Assembly: GCA_914767715.1 (NCBI GenBank)
Contig: OU612071.1
Span: 24,551,681 to 24,611,680 of the forward strand
Direction: 5' to 3'
Length of the DNA: 60,000 nt
From: Membranipora membranacea
Lineage: Eukaryota > Bryozoa > Gymnolaemata > Cheilostomatida > Membraniporidae
The notes beneath the pieces were generated by a model. The model was not told the DNA's origin and did no database searches. It worked only from the letters and a program-made list of their open reading frames with translations. Both the position numbers and the translations under genes were made by a program. Of the stretch, positions 36,082 to 47,844 are shown in pieces. Position 1 is the stretch's first letter, and each line of letters opens with the position of its first letter.

Positions 36082-37061
36082 CTATCTCAGCTTTTTTACT
36101 TCTGTCATATCCACCGCTTTCTTTGCCTTTTTGTTGGCTCTTGCAGCACTCAGGCCTACACACTGTACCTCAGCCAGCATCTGAAACACAAACTGAACAT
36201 TAGAATATATCATACCTCTCAGCTGTGTTATAGTGAATACAAAACCAATGACCAGTCCATCCACAAATTTCTTCTGGTATTCCCGAGGGTCATCAAACCA
36301 AGTTAGCATTGCAATTTACTGCATCACTCATTGTTCACTTTGTGTTTCCTTCAATGTTGACAAACAGCTACAATAATTGCTCGACAGACCTACCCTACAT
36401 GATACAATACTCCTTTACATGATACAATACTCCTTTGACTAGAACACTACAAAACAAGAGTATTTTATACCCATACACAAACAATATTGTCCAGACATTT
36501 AGGTCATATTGGTCATAAATAAAATCAAGCCTATAATCCCCACCCACATGTCCTTTCAACGATATATACGACAGAGCTAACCAATACAAAAACTCCTCCC
36601 TGAATAAAAGTTACATTGTGTTTTGCACTTGGCATGTAGTATTGATTCTCTTGTCAGGGGAACTTCCCGAGGCGTGTTTATTGTGGCTCTCGTATAGCCT
36701 TGTCATGTGGCAACTTTCTTGTAAAAGTAGCCGTGAAACAAAGCTGGTTCTTCTTAAATCGTCTGAAAGTTTCGAGTGTACACCTACGTTATCGATATCA
36801 CATTGAATTGAAGTAATACAAGTCAGTGGTTCCATGACTGAGAGAGGTCGTTAATGTCACTTTATAGCAACATAATTTGCTCTCAGTAATCTATGCTACT
36901 CACCAAATCCTTCTGCTTCTCAGTATCCGGACTGAATTCAATCAGCTCCTGTACAGTACCGAACTTTGGTGCAGGTCTCTCCTCTACTGGCCTTTCTGCT
37001 TTGAGGTTGGCCACATCTTCCTTAAGTTCGAGAATAAGCCCACACAACATATGTATATCCT
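36082..37061 (-). CDS. 3' end of an unassigned spliced gene
   Basis: Exon 37061-36904 has a strong acceptor (AATAAAG-like pyrimidine-poor but TTTCAG) and a donor (GTGAGTAGC). It encodes HMLCGLILELKEDVANLKAE and RPAPKFGTVQELIEFSPDTE, a coiled-coil-like helix followed by an acidic segment. It joins in phase 0 to exon 36180-36082 (acceptor TGTGTTTCAG) reading MLAEVQCVGLSAARANKKAK and KAVDMTEVKKLR, then TAG. The stretch between 36309 and 36180 is also open and contains TWFDDPREYQKKFVDG, so it may be a further exon. The helix plus LxEL pattern resembles C-terminal regions of small nuclear proteins derived from transposons, but this is only an impression. Confidence 0.5.
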
Positions 37062-37087
37062 CTGAAATAAACACAACAATTTTTTTG

Positions 37088-37590
37088 TGAGGTTCAATGG
37101 TTTTTTCACACCTGAAATATCTCTGCTGTGAGAGTGTAGCCACTATAAGTGGCTGATAATTTGGCTCAAGCACCCGTTATTTTGATATTGATGGATCCTC
37201 TTTTTTTTCTCATTTCCATTCACCGTGATGATCAAATCTATTTTGTCTGCCAGGAAGCTCAGTACGTCTCCGCTGTTAATCATTAATGTTACACATCGGT
37301 TTGATATCATCAATTTGAGAAACTTGGGATTCTTTCAACACAGATTTCTATCCACAGCCTTACCCCATGAATCATTTCGAGGCCACCGTCATCATATCAC
37401 CAATGTTCTACACTCACATTGTTTTTTCCCGTATTGTTTTTCTCATCTCTGTGATTACAGTGATTGTTGTGTTCTACAATCTTGATCTCAGCCTCGGCTC
37501 TAGTCTTTTTTTTTAAGATCAGCTTCCAGCGAGATCTTTGATGTGCCACATTTAAATTTTTTTCTTAACTGAGCATGATACTCCCCGATA
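37088..37590. repeat. ~1-kb dispersed repeat family, copy C (partial)
   Basis: Same orientation as copies A and B, covering their second half from CACCTGAAATATCTCTGCTG to the region after CTTGATCTCA. It begins only about 25 bp from an unassigned exon (36904-37061). Confidence 0.8.
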
Positions 37591-37689
37591 GCTCCGGTTG
37601 TGTAACCTACAATAGCAAGAAAATTACAGCTTAAATAATGTGGACGATCAATAATTTATGCGACTCTCAACAAGCCCAAATAATATGTA

Positions 37690-37830
37690 TGTTGGTGATA
37701 TAGGTAAATTCGCGGCCTTGGTATTTATATTAAATAATCAATAAATAGTCAATGGAAATCCCATTTTCGTTGGGAAATCCAACTGAATAGATTTTATTAT
37801 AATAAGCCCTACGCGCGACATGAAATATAT
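37690..37830. repeat. Partial copy of the MITE family found at 58.55 kb
   Basis: It shares GGTAAATTCGCGGCCTTGGT, ATTAAATAATCAATAAAT, GGAAATCCCATTTTC and GGGAAATCCAACTGAATAGA with 58551-58815. Only one half of the inverted repeat is present here. Confidence 0.75.
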
Positions 37831-37959
37831 TGTGTGGACCTGTTCTCTCATTGGTCAACTTGAAAGGGTAGTTGCCCAATTAGCTTGTCAGAGCCAAAGC
37901 CCTTTGTCTAAGGCTTTGGTCAGAGCCACTCAACAGTCAATTTGTAGCCATCAATCAAG

Positions 37960-40900
37960 ATGAATGGGGAATCTGCATCATCTAAGGCATCATCTTCATT
38001 GTCTGCACTGCAATCCTTCTTCATAACAAGCAACCCTCCCCCTGTACCTGATATCAACCCTGAGCTATTAGTGACTGTGAAGCCAAAGGATCATAGGCCA
38101 GTACGTGATCAGCCCTATGTTTCTCTATCTCAGTGGAGTAACAGCAGATTTCAAAGCTCGTTCAGATTATCACGAGGTAAGTTATAAATACTAAATAGTA
38201 AGCAAATCAATCAACAGTATTCACATTGCACATACTCCCTCCCTCCCTCCCTCCCTCCCTCCCTCCCTCCCGCCCTCCCTCCCTCCCTCCCTCCCTCCCT
38301 CCCTCCCTCCCTCCCTCCCTCCCTCCCTCCCTCCCTCCCTCCCTCCCTCCCTCCCTCCCTCCCTCCCTCCCTCCCTCCCTCCCTCCCTCCCTCCCTCCCT
38401 CCCTCCCTCCCTCCCTCCCTCCCTCCCTCCCTCCCTCCCTCCCTCCCTCCCTCCCTCCCTCCCTCCCTCCCTCCCTCCCTCCCTCCCTCCCTCCCTCCCT
38501 CCCTCCCTCCCTCCCTCCCTCCCTCCCACATTCTGTCAGTCCATGTTGTTACCTGTTTAGGGGTTATAGCAGTACTCTGCCTCTTCTCCCTTGGTGCACA
38601 TGTGTTAGTCGAGATGTTACTGAAGTGATTGACTGAAAACAACACCATACATTTAACCAACCATTATGTCAAATCGTTCCAATCTATTCCTTCATTCTCA
38701 AGGTAGGTAGATTTTATGGTAACAATCTGACCACTTTTTTACTTTTCAGACTCCTTTGAACTTCTCCTAAGTCAATTGAAGGAGACTACCAGTGGAAAAG
38801 AATGGCTACGGGACTATAGAGAGCCATTTATGCCACCAAATACCTTGGCGAGTGGTCACAGACTCGTGATTGCTCTGCACTATTACTCCACAACTGATGC
38901 TATAGCGTCAATCGCAACACAGTGAGTAGGCCTACTAGAGCTTGCTTTATTGTATAAGTGTAATTTGAATTATCTTGAGACGTATGCAATTAGGGTGCTG
39001 AGATGTGTTTTGATTTGTTGAGGCCCTACACTAATAGCATGCTTTGTCGACTGCGCTATCTCAGCTTTCCCAACCTATTGGTAGTTTTTGACAGCTAAGT
39101 TAGCTGTATAAGCCAGGGTATAATGGAAAATTTCTCGAAGTCCTGTCTGTATTTCCTCAAATTGACAGAGGTGTTGCGTTTATGCATATGACCTGTAAAT
39201 AAGTTTAGATTACTGTTAGGTATTACCTATACGGTGTAGGCCTTCTCATTTGAGAAACAGTATGAATCATGTAGGCTACATGTATCTATTTTGTTAGCGA
39301 ATATCAATTTACCCTGCAGTGACCAAGTCCGAATCCTTCTGTCTGTTATTATGAGAGCTTTGGTTTGATGTCCGCATAACATCATTATACACATAGAGAA
39401 GACTTAATGTCAGTAATTTATGAATTCATGTTTCCTCATCCAGCTTCAATGTCACTGAGTCCACCGTTCACGAGAGCATAACCAGGATCACTCACGCTCT
39501 CCTGGAGCTTGAACCAAAATACATCAGCTGGCCGACTCAAGAAGAAATGGAGGTAGAGGAAGCCACATTCTTCACCCGATATGGTAGGTGCTTTTGTCCA
39601 CAGACACTCAAGCTAGATTTGGCCTGGATCTATATCCTTTGTTGTCGAGCAATGCATCCCTAACAGCTAAGAAAACCAGTGCTTGTGGTAATGGTCTTAG
39701 GCCCTGAGCACACTAGTCCGTTTAACGGATCCGTTTTTGGCCTGTATCTATATCCTGAAGGATCACTTCAGTGAACAGAATCATATAAGCAAAAACGGAT
39801 CCGTAAAACGGACTAGTGTGCTCAGGGCCTTAGGCAATAGATGTAGTTGAAGTCTGTAGTAGACCTGAAATATTGTGGTGTAATCATTTAATGTGATGAT
39901 TCACGTTGTATTGTTATTGCCTTTCCCAACAGGTTTCCCAGGTGTCATTGGCCTAGTTGATGGAACTGAGGTGAAGATTGCTCAGCCTTCTCAACACTCA
40001 GAGGTGAGTGCTGTTTCTAAAGCTGTTACCATATACTATCATGTCAGTCACGAGTTTACTCTCTGGCCTTAGTCAATGCACTTTGTAAAGCATTCTATAG
40101 CAGCTCCATAATAATGTTAAGCCCTGTATGTTCAAGGATAATAGACCCACCTATCATGCTTGGCATGTTCATGGCATCATGGGTGATGTGTGCATGTTGC
40201 TGACCATTGGCTATGTCTATTTGCCTCTGTTGCTGCCAAAGCCCTCTATAAGGCTTTGGTTGCTGCGTTTATCCCTGCAGTGAAATGCCCAAACTCATAA
40301 CAGACATTGATTACTCATCTATACTATGAAGCCGACTAGCACCACTGCAGTGGTAGCAATTGCTAATTTAGTTAATATCCTATTAAAATTGTTACAGACA
40401 TACATTAGTCGGAAAAAGAATTACAGTTTCAACTGTATGCTGGTAGTAAACAGCGCAGAGGAAGTCATTTATTATAGTGTAGGCTCTCCAGGATCTTATC
40501 ATGATGCCAGAGTCCTGAGACACACAGACCTCGTGGAGAAACTCAGTACACTGCCTGCCCAGTATCATTTACTTGGTAAGTTAGTAGTAATTTGTGATTC
40601 TTGTGTCTTCTTTTTCCATTGTATGTCAGTGGTTGCTTCGGCTCACCCAGAATGAGGTACTTAGCTTGGATTTCAACCTTCATGTCCTCCACAACAAGAT
40701 GTTTCAATAAGAAAAATCTATGATAAATACTTAAATTTGACAGCAAAATTTGATAATTTATGAGCTTAATATTACCCTACTACTTGGCTAAACCAATCTA
40801 AACAGGGCTGGTGGTATGGCTAGGCTTGTAATCATCTGCAAACATGTTATTGATTTTTTATATGATGTTTACAAGTTTAATCTGACCCCATCTTGCCCAG

Positions 40901-41460
40901 AGTAGACTTGTTAACTGTGCAGCATTGCTGAATGGAAAAGTACATGTAACTTTAATACCAGCTGGCTGAACTAGAATAAAATACCCAATATTCTGCATCC
41001 AATGTTCATCTGACTATATCTACATATGTTATGCCCACTTCCACGTTGTGGGTAAAGTGAAAATGCATGATTAAACACAAATTTATATTCAGGCGACAGT
41101 GCGTACAAGCTAGAGAGTGGAATGATGAAGCCATACAGGGATACACGTAATAATCCTCGGCGGGTGAAGAAATTCAACAAGGCCCACAGTGCCACTAGAG
41201 TTCTAGTAGAACACGCAAACGGCCGCCTAAAGAACGTTTGGCGAAGACTCAAACAAGTTGATGTACGCTCAAGGGAGAGGGCGAGAGCAGTGATAAGGTG
41301 CTGCCTTATCCTACACAACTATATCCTACGACATGATTGTGTAACAGATAGGGAGCAGTGTGGCCGAGTGATGACTGAGTTGAGGTTTGACTCTGCGATA
41401 TCGAAACGAGAGGCCATCTGCAAGACATACTTTAAGCAGGGGGTTGATGACACTTTTTAA
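37960..41460 (+). CDS. HARBI1-like PIF/Harbinger DDE nuclease, six exons, intact
   Basis: Exons: 37960-38176, 38750-38921, 39444-39583, 39933-40003, 40398-40575, 41093-41460. All junctions are GT-AG and the phases agree, giving 381 aa. HARBI1 is about 350 aa, so the length is normal. Residues 1-75 are Ser/Pro-rich; 75-175 form the helical N-terminal region with the typical THFNVTESTVHESITRI helix-turn-helix-like stretch. The DDE_Tnp_4 nuclease follows: VIGLVDGTEV (D186), SRKKNYSFN, GSPGSYHDARV (D236), LLGDSAYK (D261), and RVLVEHANGRLK (E299). All expected acidic residues are present, so catalysis is plausible. The ATG is the first in frame. Terminal inverted repeats of a surrounding Harbinger element were not found, so it may be a domesticated gene or an element with unseen ends. 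Intron 1 holds a long TCCC microsatellite and intron 3 a MITE. A Myb/SANT-like gene 11 kb downstream encodes the usual type of partner. Confidence 0.9.
38236..38527. repeat. (TCCC)n microsatellite in HARBI1-like intron 1
   Basis: About 73 tandem TCCC units with a single interruption (CGCC) near 38271. It yields long repetitive open frames on both strands that are not genes. It lies between exon 1 and exon 2, well clear of both splice sites. Confidence 0.97.
39700..39829. mobile_element. 130-bp Tourist-like MITE in HARBI1-like intron 3, TTA target duplication
   Basis: The element starts GGCCCTGAGCACACTAGTCC and its right end is the reverse complement. The terminal inverted repeats are about 40 bp with one mismatch and surround about 50 bp. 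It is flanked by TTA at 39697-39699 and 39830-39832. A 3-bp TTA/TWA duplication and ends beginning GG are the hallmarks of PIF/Harbinger and Tourist MITEs. Near-perfect arms imply a recent insertion. It lies in an intron of a Harbinger-type nuclease gene, which is the enzyme class that would move it. Confidence 0.88.
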
Positions 41461-41488
41461 TGATTAAATTTCCTGTTTTGCCTTTGTG

Positions 41489-41725
41489 TCCCTGGTGTGC
41501 TCCGATTTGTCCGGAGACTGTTGTTTTGACTTATTTCATTCGTAAATTCAGTGCCATAACTCCTGGTCTCTCCCTTGCCTTATAAAAGATAACTTCTATA
41601 TAACTGCCATAACTGTACTGGGCCTTTATGCCACAGGTGTGCTCCGAGCTATCTAAAGACTGATTGTTTGCCATGATCTACTTTTTACATAATTTGAAGA
41701 CAGGCTCATTGTCCGCACTTTTGCT
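41489..41725. repeat. Diverged direct repeats after the HARBI1-like stop codon
   Basis: A segment with GGTGTGCTCCGA and then GACTG-TTGTTTT/GCC is present at about 41495 and 41635, and again at about 43908 beyond the foldback element (TACTGGGCCTTCATG, GTGCTCCGAT). The foldback element thus split a small tandem repeat that follows the gene. Confidence 0.65.
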
Positions 41726-41734
41726 GTATAAATG

Positions 41735-43860
41735 CAGGTTCGGTAAAGCTCGCAGAGACGGCGATAGGCAGTTTCCATTCTGTAGACCTATAATACGGCG
41801 ATATTGACAAGAAAGAACTCGCATACACATGCCCACAGCCAGTACGGAGGATCACCAGATAAGTATTGTGAAGCTAACTTGTTACCAGTTGCAATCAGTT
41901 TGTAATTTAGGTTGCATAAGCGAGTATGTCCCGATATCATTGCCCTGTTTAGTGAGAGAGAAGGGGCCAGTACGAACCCCTCGCACTTAATTTGGAAGTA
42001 GAAACTCTGGTCAAACCAAAGATCTAGCTAGGATACATGTACTGATACCGGTTTCATGGTATGATATAACAGAATCTCACTCTTTTTGATGGGCGAAGTT
42101 AATTTTGACTGATTTGCAGGCTGTGTGTCATCGTCTAGACACTGCACCTGAAATACTTACACTTGAATGTCAAATCCAACACACAACCCCTTGTTCTACC
42201 GTTTAGTAAATCACAGAATTTCTTGTTTTTGCCATATTGATAAAATACATCGCTTGCCGTTTCAACCATTAGTTTGTCTAAGCAAGAAATTCTGTCTTTT
42301 ACCAAGGGGTAAAGCAGTTGAGATAATACAGAATTCCTTGTTTTACCAATTTACTGATTGGCAAAACAAGGAATACTGTATTATGTCAATAAGTGGGGCC
42401 AGGAATTCTGTGTTTTACCTGTTGGTAAAGCACCGAATTCTGTATGTTACTAATCGGTAATGCAAGGATCTCTGTGGTTTACCGATAGGTAAAACAAAAC
42501 CTCATTGTTCTTCCCATCGGTAAAACGAGAAATTCTTTAGTTTTAGTGCTAGAACAGAAGTTGTCTTTTGTTTACAGCACAACTGTTGACTCTGTTGAAC
42601 GGTTGCTCCACAAACAGAGGACAGCTCCTCTTTAAGCAATAAAACTAGCAGTTTTATCTTTCGTTGTAGTTTTAGTGCTAAAACCAAGGGTTGTCTTCCG
42701 CTGTGGCGCACGCTATTCACAGAATGACACCAAGGGGTCATTCCATGGATAGCGTGCGCCGGAAGACAACCCTTGGTTTGAGCACTTAAACTACTTTCGT
42801 TGCAGTCATAACTTCCATCCTTTACTCATTGGTCCAGCATTCAATTCTTTGCTTTTGCCAACGGCTAATGCAAAGAACTCCGTGGATTACCAATAGGTAA
42901 AACAAGGAACTGTTTGTTTAACCATCGGTAAAGCAAGGAATTCTTCTGTTTTAGTGCTAAAACATTAGTTGTCTTTTGTTTACAGCACAAGCTTTCAACA
43001 GAATCAGCTGTCAATTCTGTTGAACGCTTGCTTCACATGTAAAGGACAACTCCTTTTTTTAGCACCAAAACTAGCAGTTTTACCATTGGGTGCAGTCATA
43101 ATTTCTGTCCTTTACTAAATTGGTTTGGCAATTATAAACAAAGAACTTTTTGCTCTGCCCATCGGTAAAGCAGGGAATTCAGCGGGTTTTAGTGCTAACA
43201 CAGGTTGTCTTTTGTTTTTTTGGCACAAGTTTTCCACAGAACCAACTGTTCATTCCATTAAACGCTTGAACCTCAAACAGAAGACAACTCCTGTTTTGTC
43301 ACTAAGCTAGCAGTAAGGCTTTCCTTGTTTTACCGATTGATAAATGATTAAATTCCATGTTTTACTAATTGGCTAAGCAAGGCTCTTTGTGTTTCATCAG
43401 TTGCTAAAACATTTGGATTTGACATTCAAGTGTAAGTATATTTCAGGTGCAGTGTCTAGACAATGACACACAGCCTGCAAATCAGTCAAATTTAACTTCG
43501 CCCATCAAAAAGAGTGAGATTCTGTTACATCATACCATGAAACCGGTATCAGTACATGTATCCTAGCTAGATCTTTTGTTTGACCAGAGTTTCTACTTCC
43601 AAATTAAGTGCGAGGGGTTTGTACTGGCCCCTTCTCTCTCACTAAACAGGGCAATGATATCGGGACATACTCGCTTATGCAACCTAAATTACTAACTGAT
43701 TGCAACTGGTCACAAGTTAGCTTCACAATATTTATCTGGTGATCCTCCGTCGACTGACTTGTAGGCTTGTGTATGGAAGTTCTTTCTTGTCAATATTGCC
43801 GTCTTTTAGGTCTACAGAATAGAAACTGCCTATCGCCATTCTCCGCGCTTACCAAACCCA
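41735..43860. mobile_element. 2.1-kb foldback element, ~440-bp inverted arms, 9-bp target duplication
   Basis: The left arm (41735-42180) and right arm (about 43411-43860) are inverted copies, with landmarks GGCGATAGGCAGTTTC, GGTACA-type segments such as ACCGGTATCAGTACATGTAT, and CACTCTTTTTGATGGGCGAA. The ends are CAGGTTCGGTAAAG and, reversed, TGGGTTTGGTAAGC. GTATAAATG flanks both sides exactly (41726-41734 and 43861-43869). A 9-bp duplication with long arms fits Mutator-like foldback elements. The interior is itself made of short repeats (AAAACAAGGAATTCTGT-type and TTGTCTTTTGTTTACAGCAC-type, in both orientations) and lacks coding capacity, so it is non-autonomous. Confidence 0.92.
42681..42779. 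repeat. Nested hairpin inside the foldback element
   Basis: Arms of about 45 bp begin AAACCAAGGGTTGTCTTCC and contain GGCGCACGCTAT and its complement ATAGCGTGCGCC, with a short loop around ACCAAGG. A few unpaired bases (for example CTG in the left arm) interrupt the pairing. Confidence 0.85.
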
Positions 43861-43869
43861 GTATAAATG

Positions 43870-44265
43870 TTTATTTTCATATCCACTCCTGTACTGGGCC
43901 TTCATGACACAGTTGTGCTCCGATCGGTATAGAAACTGTTGTGACATGATTCATTTTTGTCAATTCTTTTGTTCCTGGCTTCGCTTGCTGTTTCGTTGTT
44001 TATATGTAGACTGCCAAGATAGTTCATATGAGAGGCTGATGCTTTTCAGTCAGTTAATTATTGTGTGATAACCATTTTTAGTTTGTTTTTAAACACATCT
44101 TTATATTGTTGTGTAACTGTCCACTGAACCAGAGAACTTGATTCCAGTTCTCTGACTGAACTTAAAATAAAAAAAAAACTAAAAATAAATTTATTTTCCT
44201 TCTATGTACCGTGTAAAGCAAGATAAAAGGCACTGTAACCGATCATCGGTCAAAATGAAATGCCA
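43870..44265. other. No gene recognised
   Basis: AT-rich DNA between the foldback element and the 118-bp repeat. It includes a run of A near 44170 and no coding signal. Confidence 0.5.
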
Positions 44266-44269
44266 AACG

Positions 44270-44842
44270 CAGGATAAGTATCCTCAGGAATATAATGAAT
44301 ACTGAAGTGTAGCCTAGTGCATGAAAATACTAGCAGTACAAATAAAAAGACTGTATCAAAACAGCTGAGAACTGAAGCTGTGTCTACTGCACCAAACTGT
44401 CTGCACGGAATTAATGACCATGGACTGTTGTGAAGTATATAGGACATGAAAATAGCAGTATGAATAAAAAGACAGTCTCAAAACGGCTGAGAACTGAAGC
44501 TGGGTCTACTACACTAACTTGTCTCCGCGGCATCAATGGCCAGGCACTGTTTAGTAAAGAATAGAATAAAAAGGCAATGTCAAAAACAGCAGAGCACTGA
44601 AGTTGGGTCTATGCCATAAAGTTTCTGTATGAAAGAAATGACCAGGCACAGAAGGGAAGTATAGCACATATTAAATATCAGTATGAATAAAAAGACATTA
44701 CCAAAACAGCTGAGAAGTGAAGTTGAGTCTACTACACTAAAATGTCGGCATGGAATAAATGACTGGGCACTGTTGTTAAGTATAGAACATGAAAATATCG
44801 GTATGAATCTATAGACAATGACAAAAACAGCCAAGCTCGGAA
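44270..44842. repeat. ~118-bp tandem repeat, 4-5 diverged units, split by a transposon
   Basis: Units share GAAAAT-AGCAGTATGAATA, AAAAAGAC, AAAACAGCTGAGAA, TGAAG-TGGGTCTACTACAC and AATGACC-GGCACTG. The repeat resumes in the same orientation after 52697 (TACTACATAATAAG, GGAAAGAATTGAAATGAC, AAAGTATAGCACAC), which shows that the 44851-52696 element inserted into one unit. Confidence 0.85.
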
Positions 44843-44860
44843 GTTCTGGCGGAAGCGCGA

Positions 44861-45590
44861 CAACTTGGCCCGAGCCAAATTTGGCCCGAGCCAAACTTGG
44901 CCCGAGCCAAACTTGGCCCGAGCCAAACTTGGCCCGAGCCAAACTTGGCCCGAGCCAAACTTGGCCCGAGCCAACCTTGGCCCGAGCCAAACTTGGCCTG
45001 AGCCAAACTTGGCCCGAGCCAAACTTGGCCCGAGCCAAACTTGGCCCCAAATATTTAAATTGCAAATTAGTAAAACTTGGCCCCAATTAGTAAAACTTGG
45101 CCACAAGTACTGGAACTTGGCCCAAATTAGTAAAACTTGGCCCCAAATATAAAACTTGGCCCCATGTACTGAAACTTGGCCCCAATTAGTAAATCTTGGC
45201 CCCAAATATAAAACTTGGCCCGATGCAATGGAACTTGGCCCCAATTAGTAAAACTTGGCCCCAAGTACTGAAACTTGGCCCCAATTAGTGAAACTTGGCC
45301 CCAATTAGTAAAACTTGGCCCAATGCAATGAAACTTGGCCCCAATTAGTAAAACTTGGCCCCAATTAGTAAAACTTGGCCCCATGTACTGAAACTTGGCC
45401 CCAATTAGTAAATCTTGGCCCCAAATATAAAACTTGGCCCGATGCAATGGAACTTGGCCCAAATTAGTAAAACTTGGCCCCAAGTACTGAAACTTGGCCC
45501 CATGTACTGAAACTTGGCCCCAATTAGTATTAGTGAATCTTGGCCCCAAATATAAAACTTGGCCCGATGCAATGGAACTTGGCCCCAATT
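44861..45590 (+). repeat. Left inverted end: 16-bp then ~20-bp tandem repeats
   Basis: 44861-45047 holds about 11 copies of ACTTGGCCCGAGCCAA. 45048-45590 holds about 27 units of variable length that share AACTTGGCCC and differ in the spacer: CAATTAGTAA, AAGTACTGA, ATGTACTGA, AAATATAA or GATGCAATGG. The same spacer types occur in the right end. Open frames here are repeat by-products. Confidence 0.95.
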
Positions 45591-45599
45591 ACCCAGCCG

Positions 45600-46855
45600 G
45601 CACAACTGTATCTAAACTATGTTGAAAAGATGTTTACCTTAGAGGCTGAACTACGTCTGCCTAATGTGGCAATCTGTCACGCTATTATATGTTGGAATGG
45701 TGCATTTTAGTAGATATTGTTACGATATATAAACTGCCTCTGCTACACATCTAACTAGAGGCTTGTATATACAGTAACCATGCGTTTTCTACACAGCACA
45801 TTTATACACAATATATCATACCTCAGTATTTATTTCATTTTTATTACCATTTATTAGATTTAATATCAATTAGCATTTAGGAGGGTGTTTTACTCATAGT
45901 GATTCAGTCCACTGTGGATGTTGAGTAGTGGGCCCATTAGACCATTGGACTTCCACTAGTGTAGGGTAAGTAATTGAGTCTTTCGCTGTGTAACTCTTGG
46001 AACTTAGTTTGAATGCAATCTGGTTCAACTTTATTCGCAAAGAACATCAAGTGGTGCTTAATGCAGGTAATCTAAACCCTGGCTATTTATTAACCAATTT
46101 CAAAATACTGACATGTATTAATGTTTCAAAGTTATTGAATAATGGTTTATTTAAATAATTATATTGCACTGTTGTGTTGTCACAAGGGCTTACCAAACGT
46201 TAGCAGCTTACCAGGGGAGATAAATGCAAGTAATGCATACAAATTCAACAGCTACGCAGTCATGAACGCATCGTTCCCATGCAGTTTAGAGACTAGATTT
46301 GATTTTAAGAAAATGGAATACAACAGTGCAAAATAGAATTGTACACAATTTGGAGCCACACAGGGTGTTAGCGAACAGATTGCAAAGCATTTTTTTCCCA
46401 TATGATGCCAGTGTTCTTGCAAATTACTCTCGAGTAAAGTAGCTGTAGTTACTGCGCAGTTACCATATTGGAAAAAAACTGTGTTGCTTTTTATGCACCA
46501 TTTATGCCTCTACGTGGTCATAAACGCATCATTCCCATGCGGTCTAGAGACCAGATTTGATTTTAAGAAAATGGATTAAAACAGTGCAAAATAGAATTGC
46601 ACACAATTTGGAGCCACACAGAGTGTTAGCAAACAAATGGCAAAGCATTTTATCACATATGATGCCAGTATTCTTGCAAATTACTCTCGAGTAAAGTAGC
46701 TGTAGTTACTGCGCAGTTACCATATTGGAAAAAACTGTGTTGCTTTGTATGCACCATTTATGCATCTACAAGATATTGAATGTTAAACGTGTACCATGCA
46801 ACACAGAAACAACCCAATTGCGACATTGGAAACATGTTGCCGCATACAATGTGCC
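45600..46855. repeat. Element interior with a 259-bp direct duplication
   Basis: A segment beginning TCATGAACGCATCGTTCCCA at about 46259 recurs at about 46518 (TCATAAACGCATCATTCCCA) and continues through AGATTTGATTTTAAGAAAAT, GAGCCACACAG-GTGTTAGC and ACCATATTGGAAAAA to about 46760. The copies differ at a modest number of sites. The remainder has no coding signal. Confidence 0.85.
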
Positions 46856-46861
46856 CGCTGG

Positions 46862-46990
46862 GTAGTAATGCTTGGCCCCAATTAGTAAAACTTGGCCCCA
46901 AGTACTGAAACTTGGCCCAAATTAGTAAAGCTTGGCCCCAATTAGTAAAACTTGGCCCCAAATACCGAAACTTGGCCCCACATAGTAAAA
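46862..46990 (+). repeat. Internal block of the ~20-bp AACTTGGCCCC repeats
   Basis: About six units with the CAATTAGTAA, AAGTACTGA and AAATACCGA spacers, in the same orientation as the left end but separated from it by 1.3 kb. Confidence 0.92.
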
Positions 46991-46999
46991 GTAGTAAAA

Positions 47000-47840
47000 T
47001 ACCAAAGTCAATTACCTTATCTGGTCGTTACGACATATGCTATTTTTTTTTGTCATGCGTTTAGATTATGAAATAAACGTGTGTGTAGCTGCAATAAACT
47101 TTTATTTAATATAATTAATCATCAGAAGCATCGATTTAAAAAAATGAAAGAGAATTATGCGTGTGTAGTAATAGTTACCTTATTATTGAATATAAAACTA
47201 CAGAAGAACACAAAAGCCACTGTATGCAGGCAAAAATGATAATCCGTTCTTGCAAAATTAAAAATTGTTTCCATTATAGAGACATAATGAATTTTTTTAG
47301 ATTGAATGTGTGATTGAAAATGAGATGTTTATAAAGTTTGATGGAAAATATTAAATAGAGTAAGCAGCTAGAGTATTTATGTAATATCTAAACCTGCGCT
47401 AAAACCAATAGTTCTTTGAGTTTTATGCAACACAAAAATTTGGCTTCCAAGTGATAATACTACTAATGTACTAAGATGAAAACTATTGAGAGACAAAATA
47501 GAATTTCTTCTGAGATTAGAAATGAGGTAACAATAAGCCAATTTACAATGGTCGTTGCAAAAATATAAATGAAACAGTATGGGCAGTTAGATTGTAATCT
47601 ATTTACAAAACATAGTTTCACAGTCTCCTAAGAGATAATTAATACATAGGTACCACCATGTAAAGTGATGAAAAAAAATATGAGATAAAATACAAATTTC
47701 TGTGATAAGAAATGAGATGAAAATCAGAGAATTTATAATGATGATGCAGCAAACTAAATGAAACATAATTGGCAGTAAGATTCTAAGTCTATCAATGCCA
47801 TGAACTATTTACAATGCGTGTGTATGATATAATTATAGGT
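47000..47840. other. Non-coding interior of the composite element
   Basis: Very AT-rich, with no open frame of note. It lies downstream of the MULE remnant and may contain its 3' untranslated region. Confidence 0.5.
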
Positions 47841-47844
47841 TGAT

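Noticed and set aside
36895-37061. DUF4806-type domain in the exon reading VQELIEF
   Set aside because: Only a loose helix-and-acidic pattern; key Leu/Glu spacing is not convincing.
38211-38660. Gly/Arg/Glu-repeat or Pro/Ser-repeat protein
   Set aside because: Pure translation of a TCCC microsatellite inside an intron.
44580-45605. Frames over the AACTTGGCCC repeats (also 52299-52822)
   Set aside because: Repeat by-products on both strands, with equal openness in several frames.
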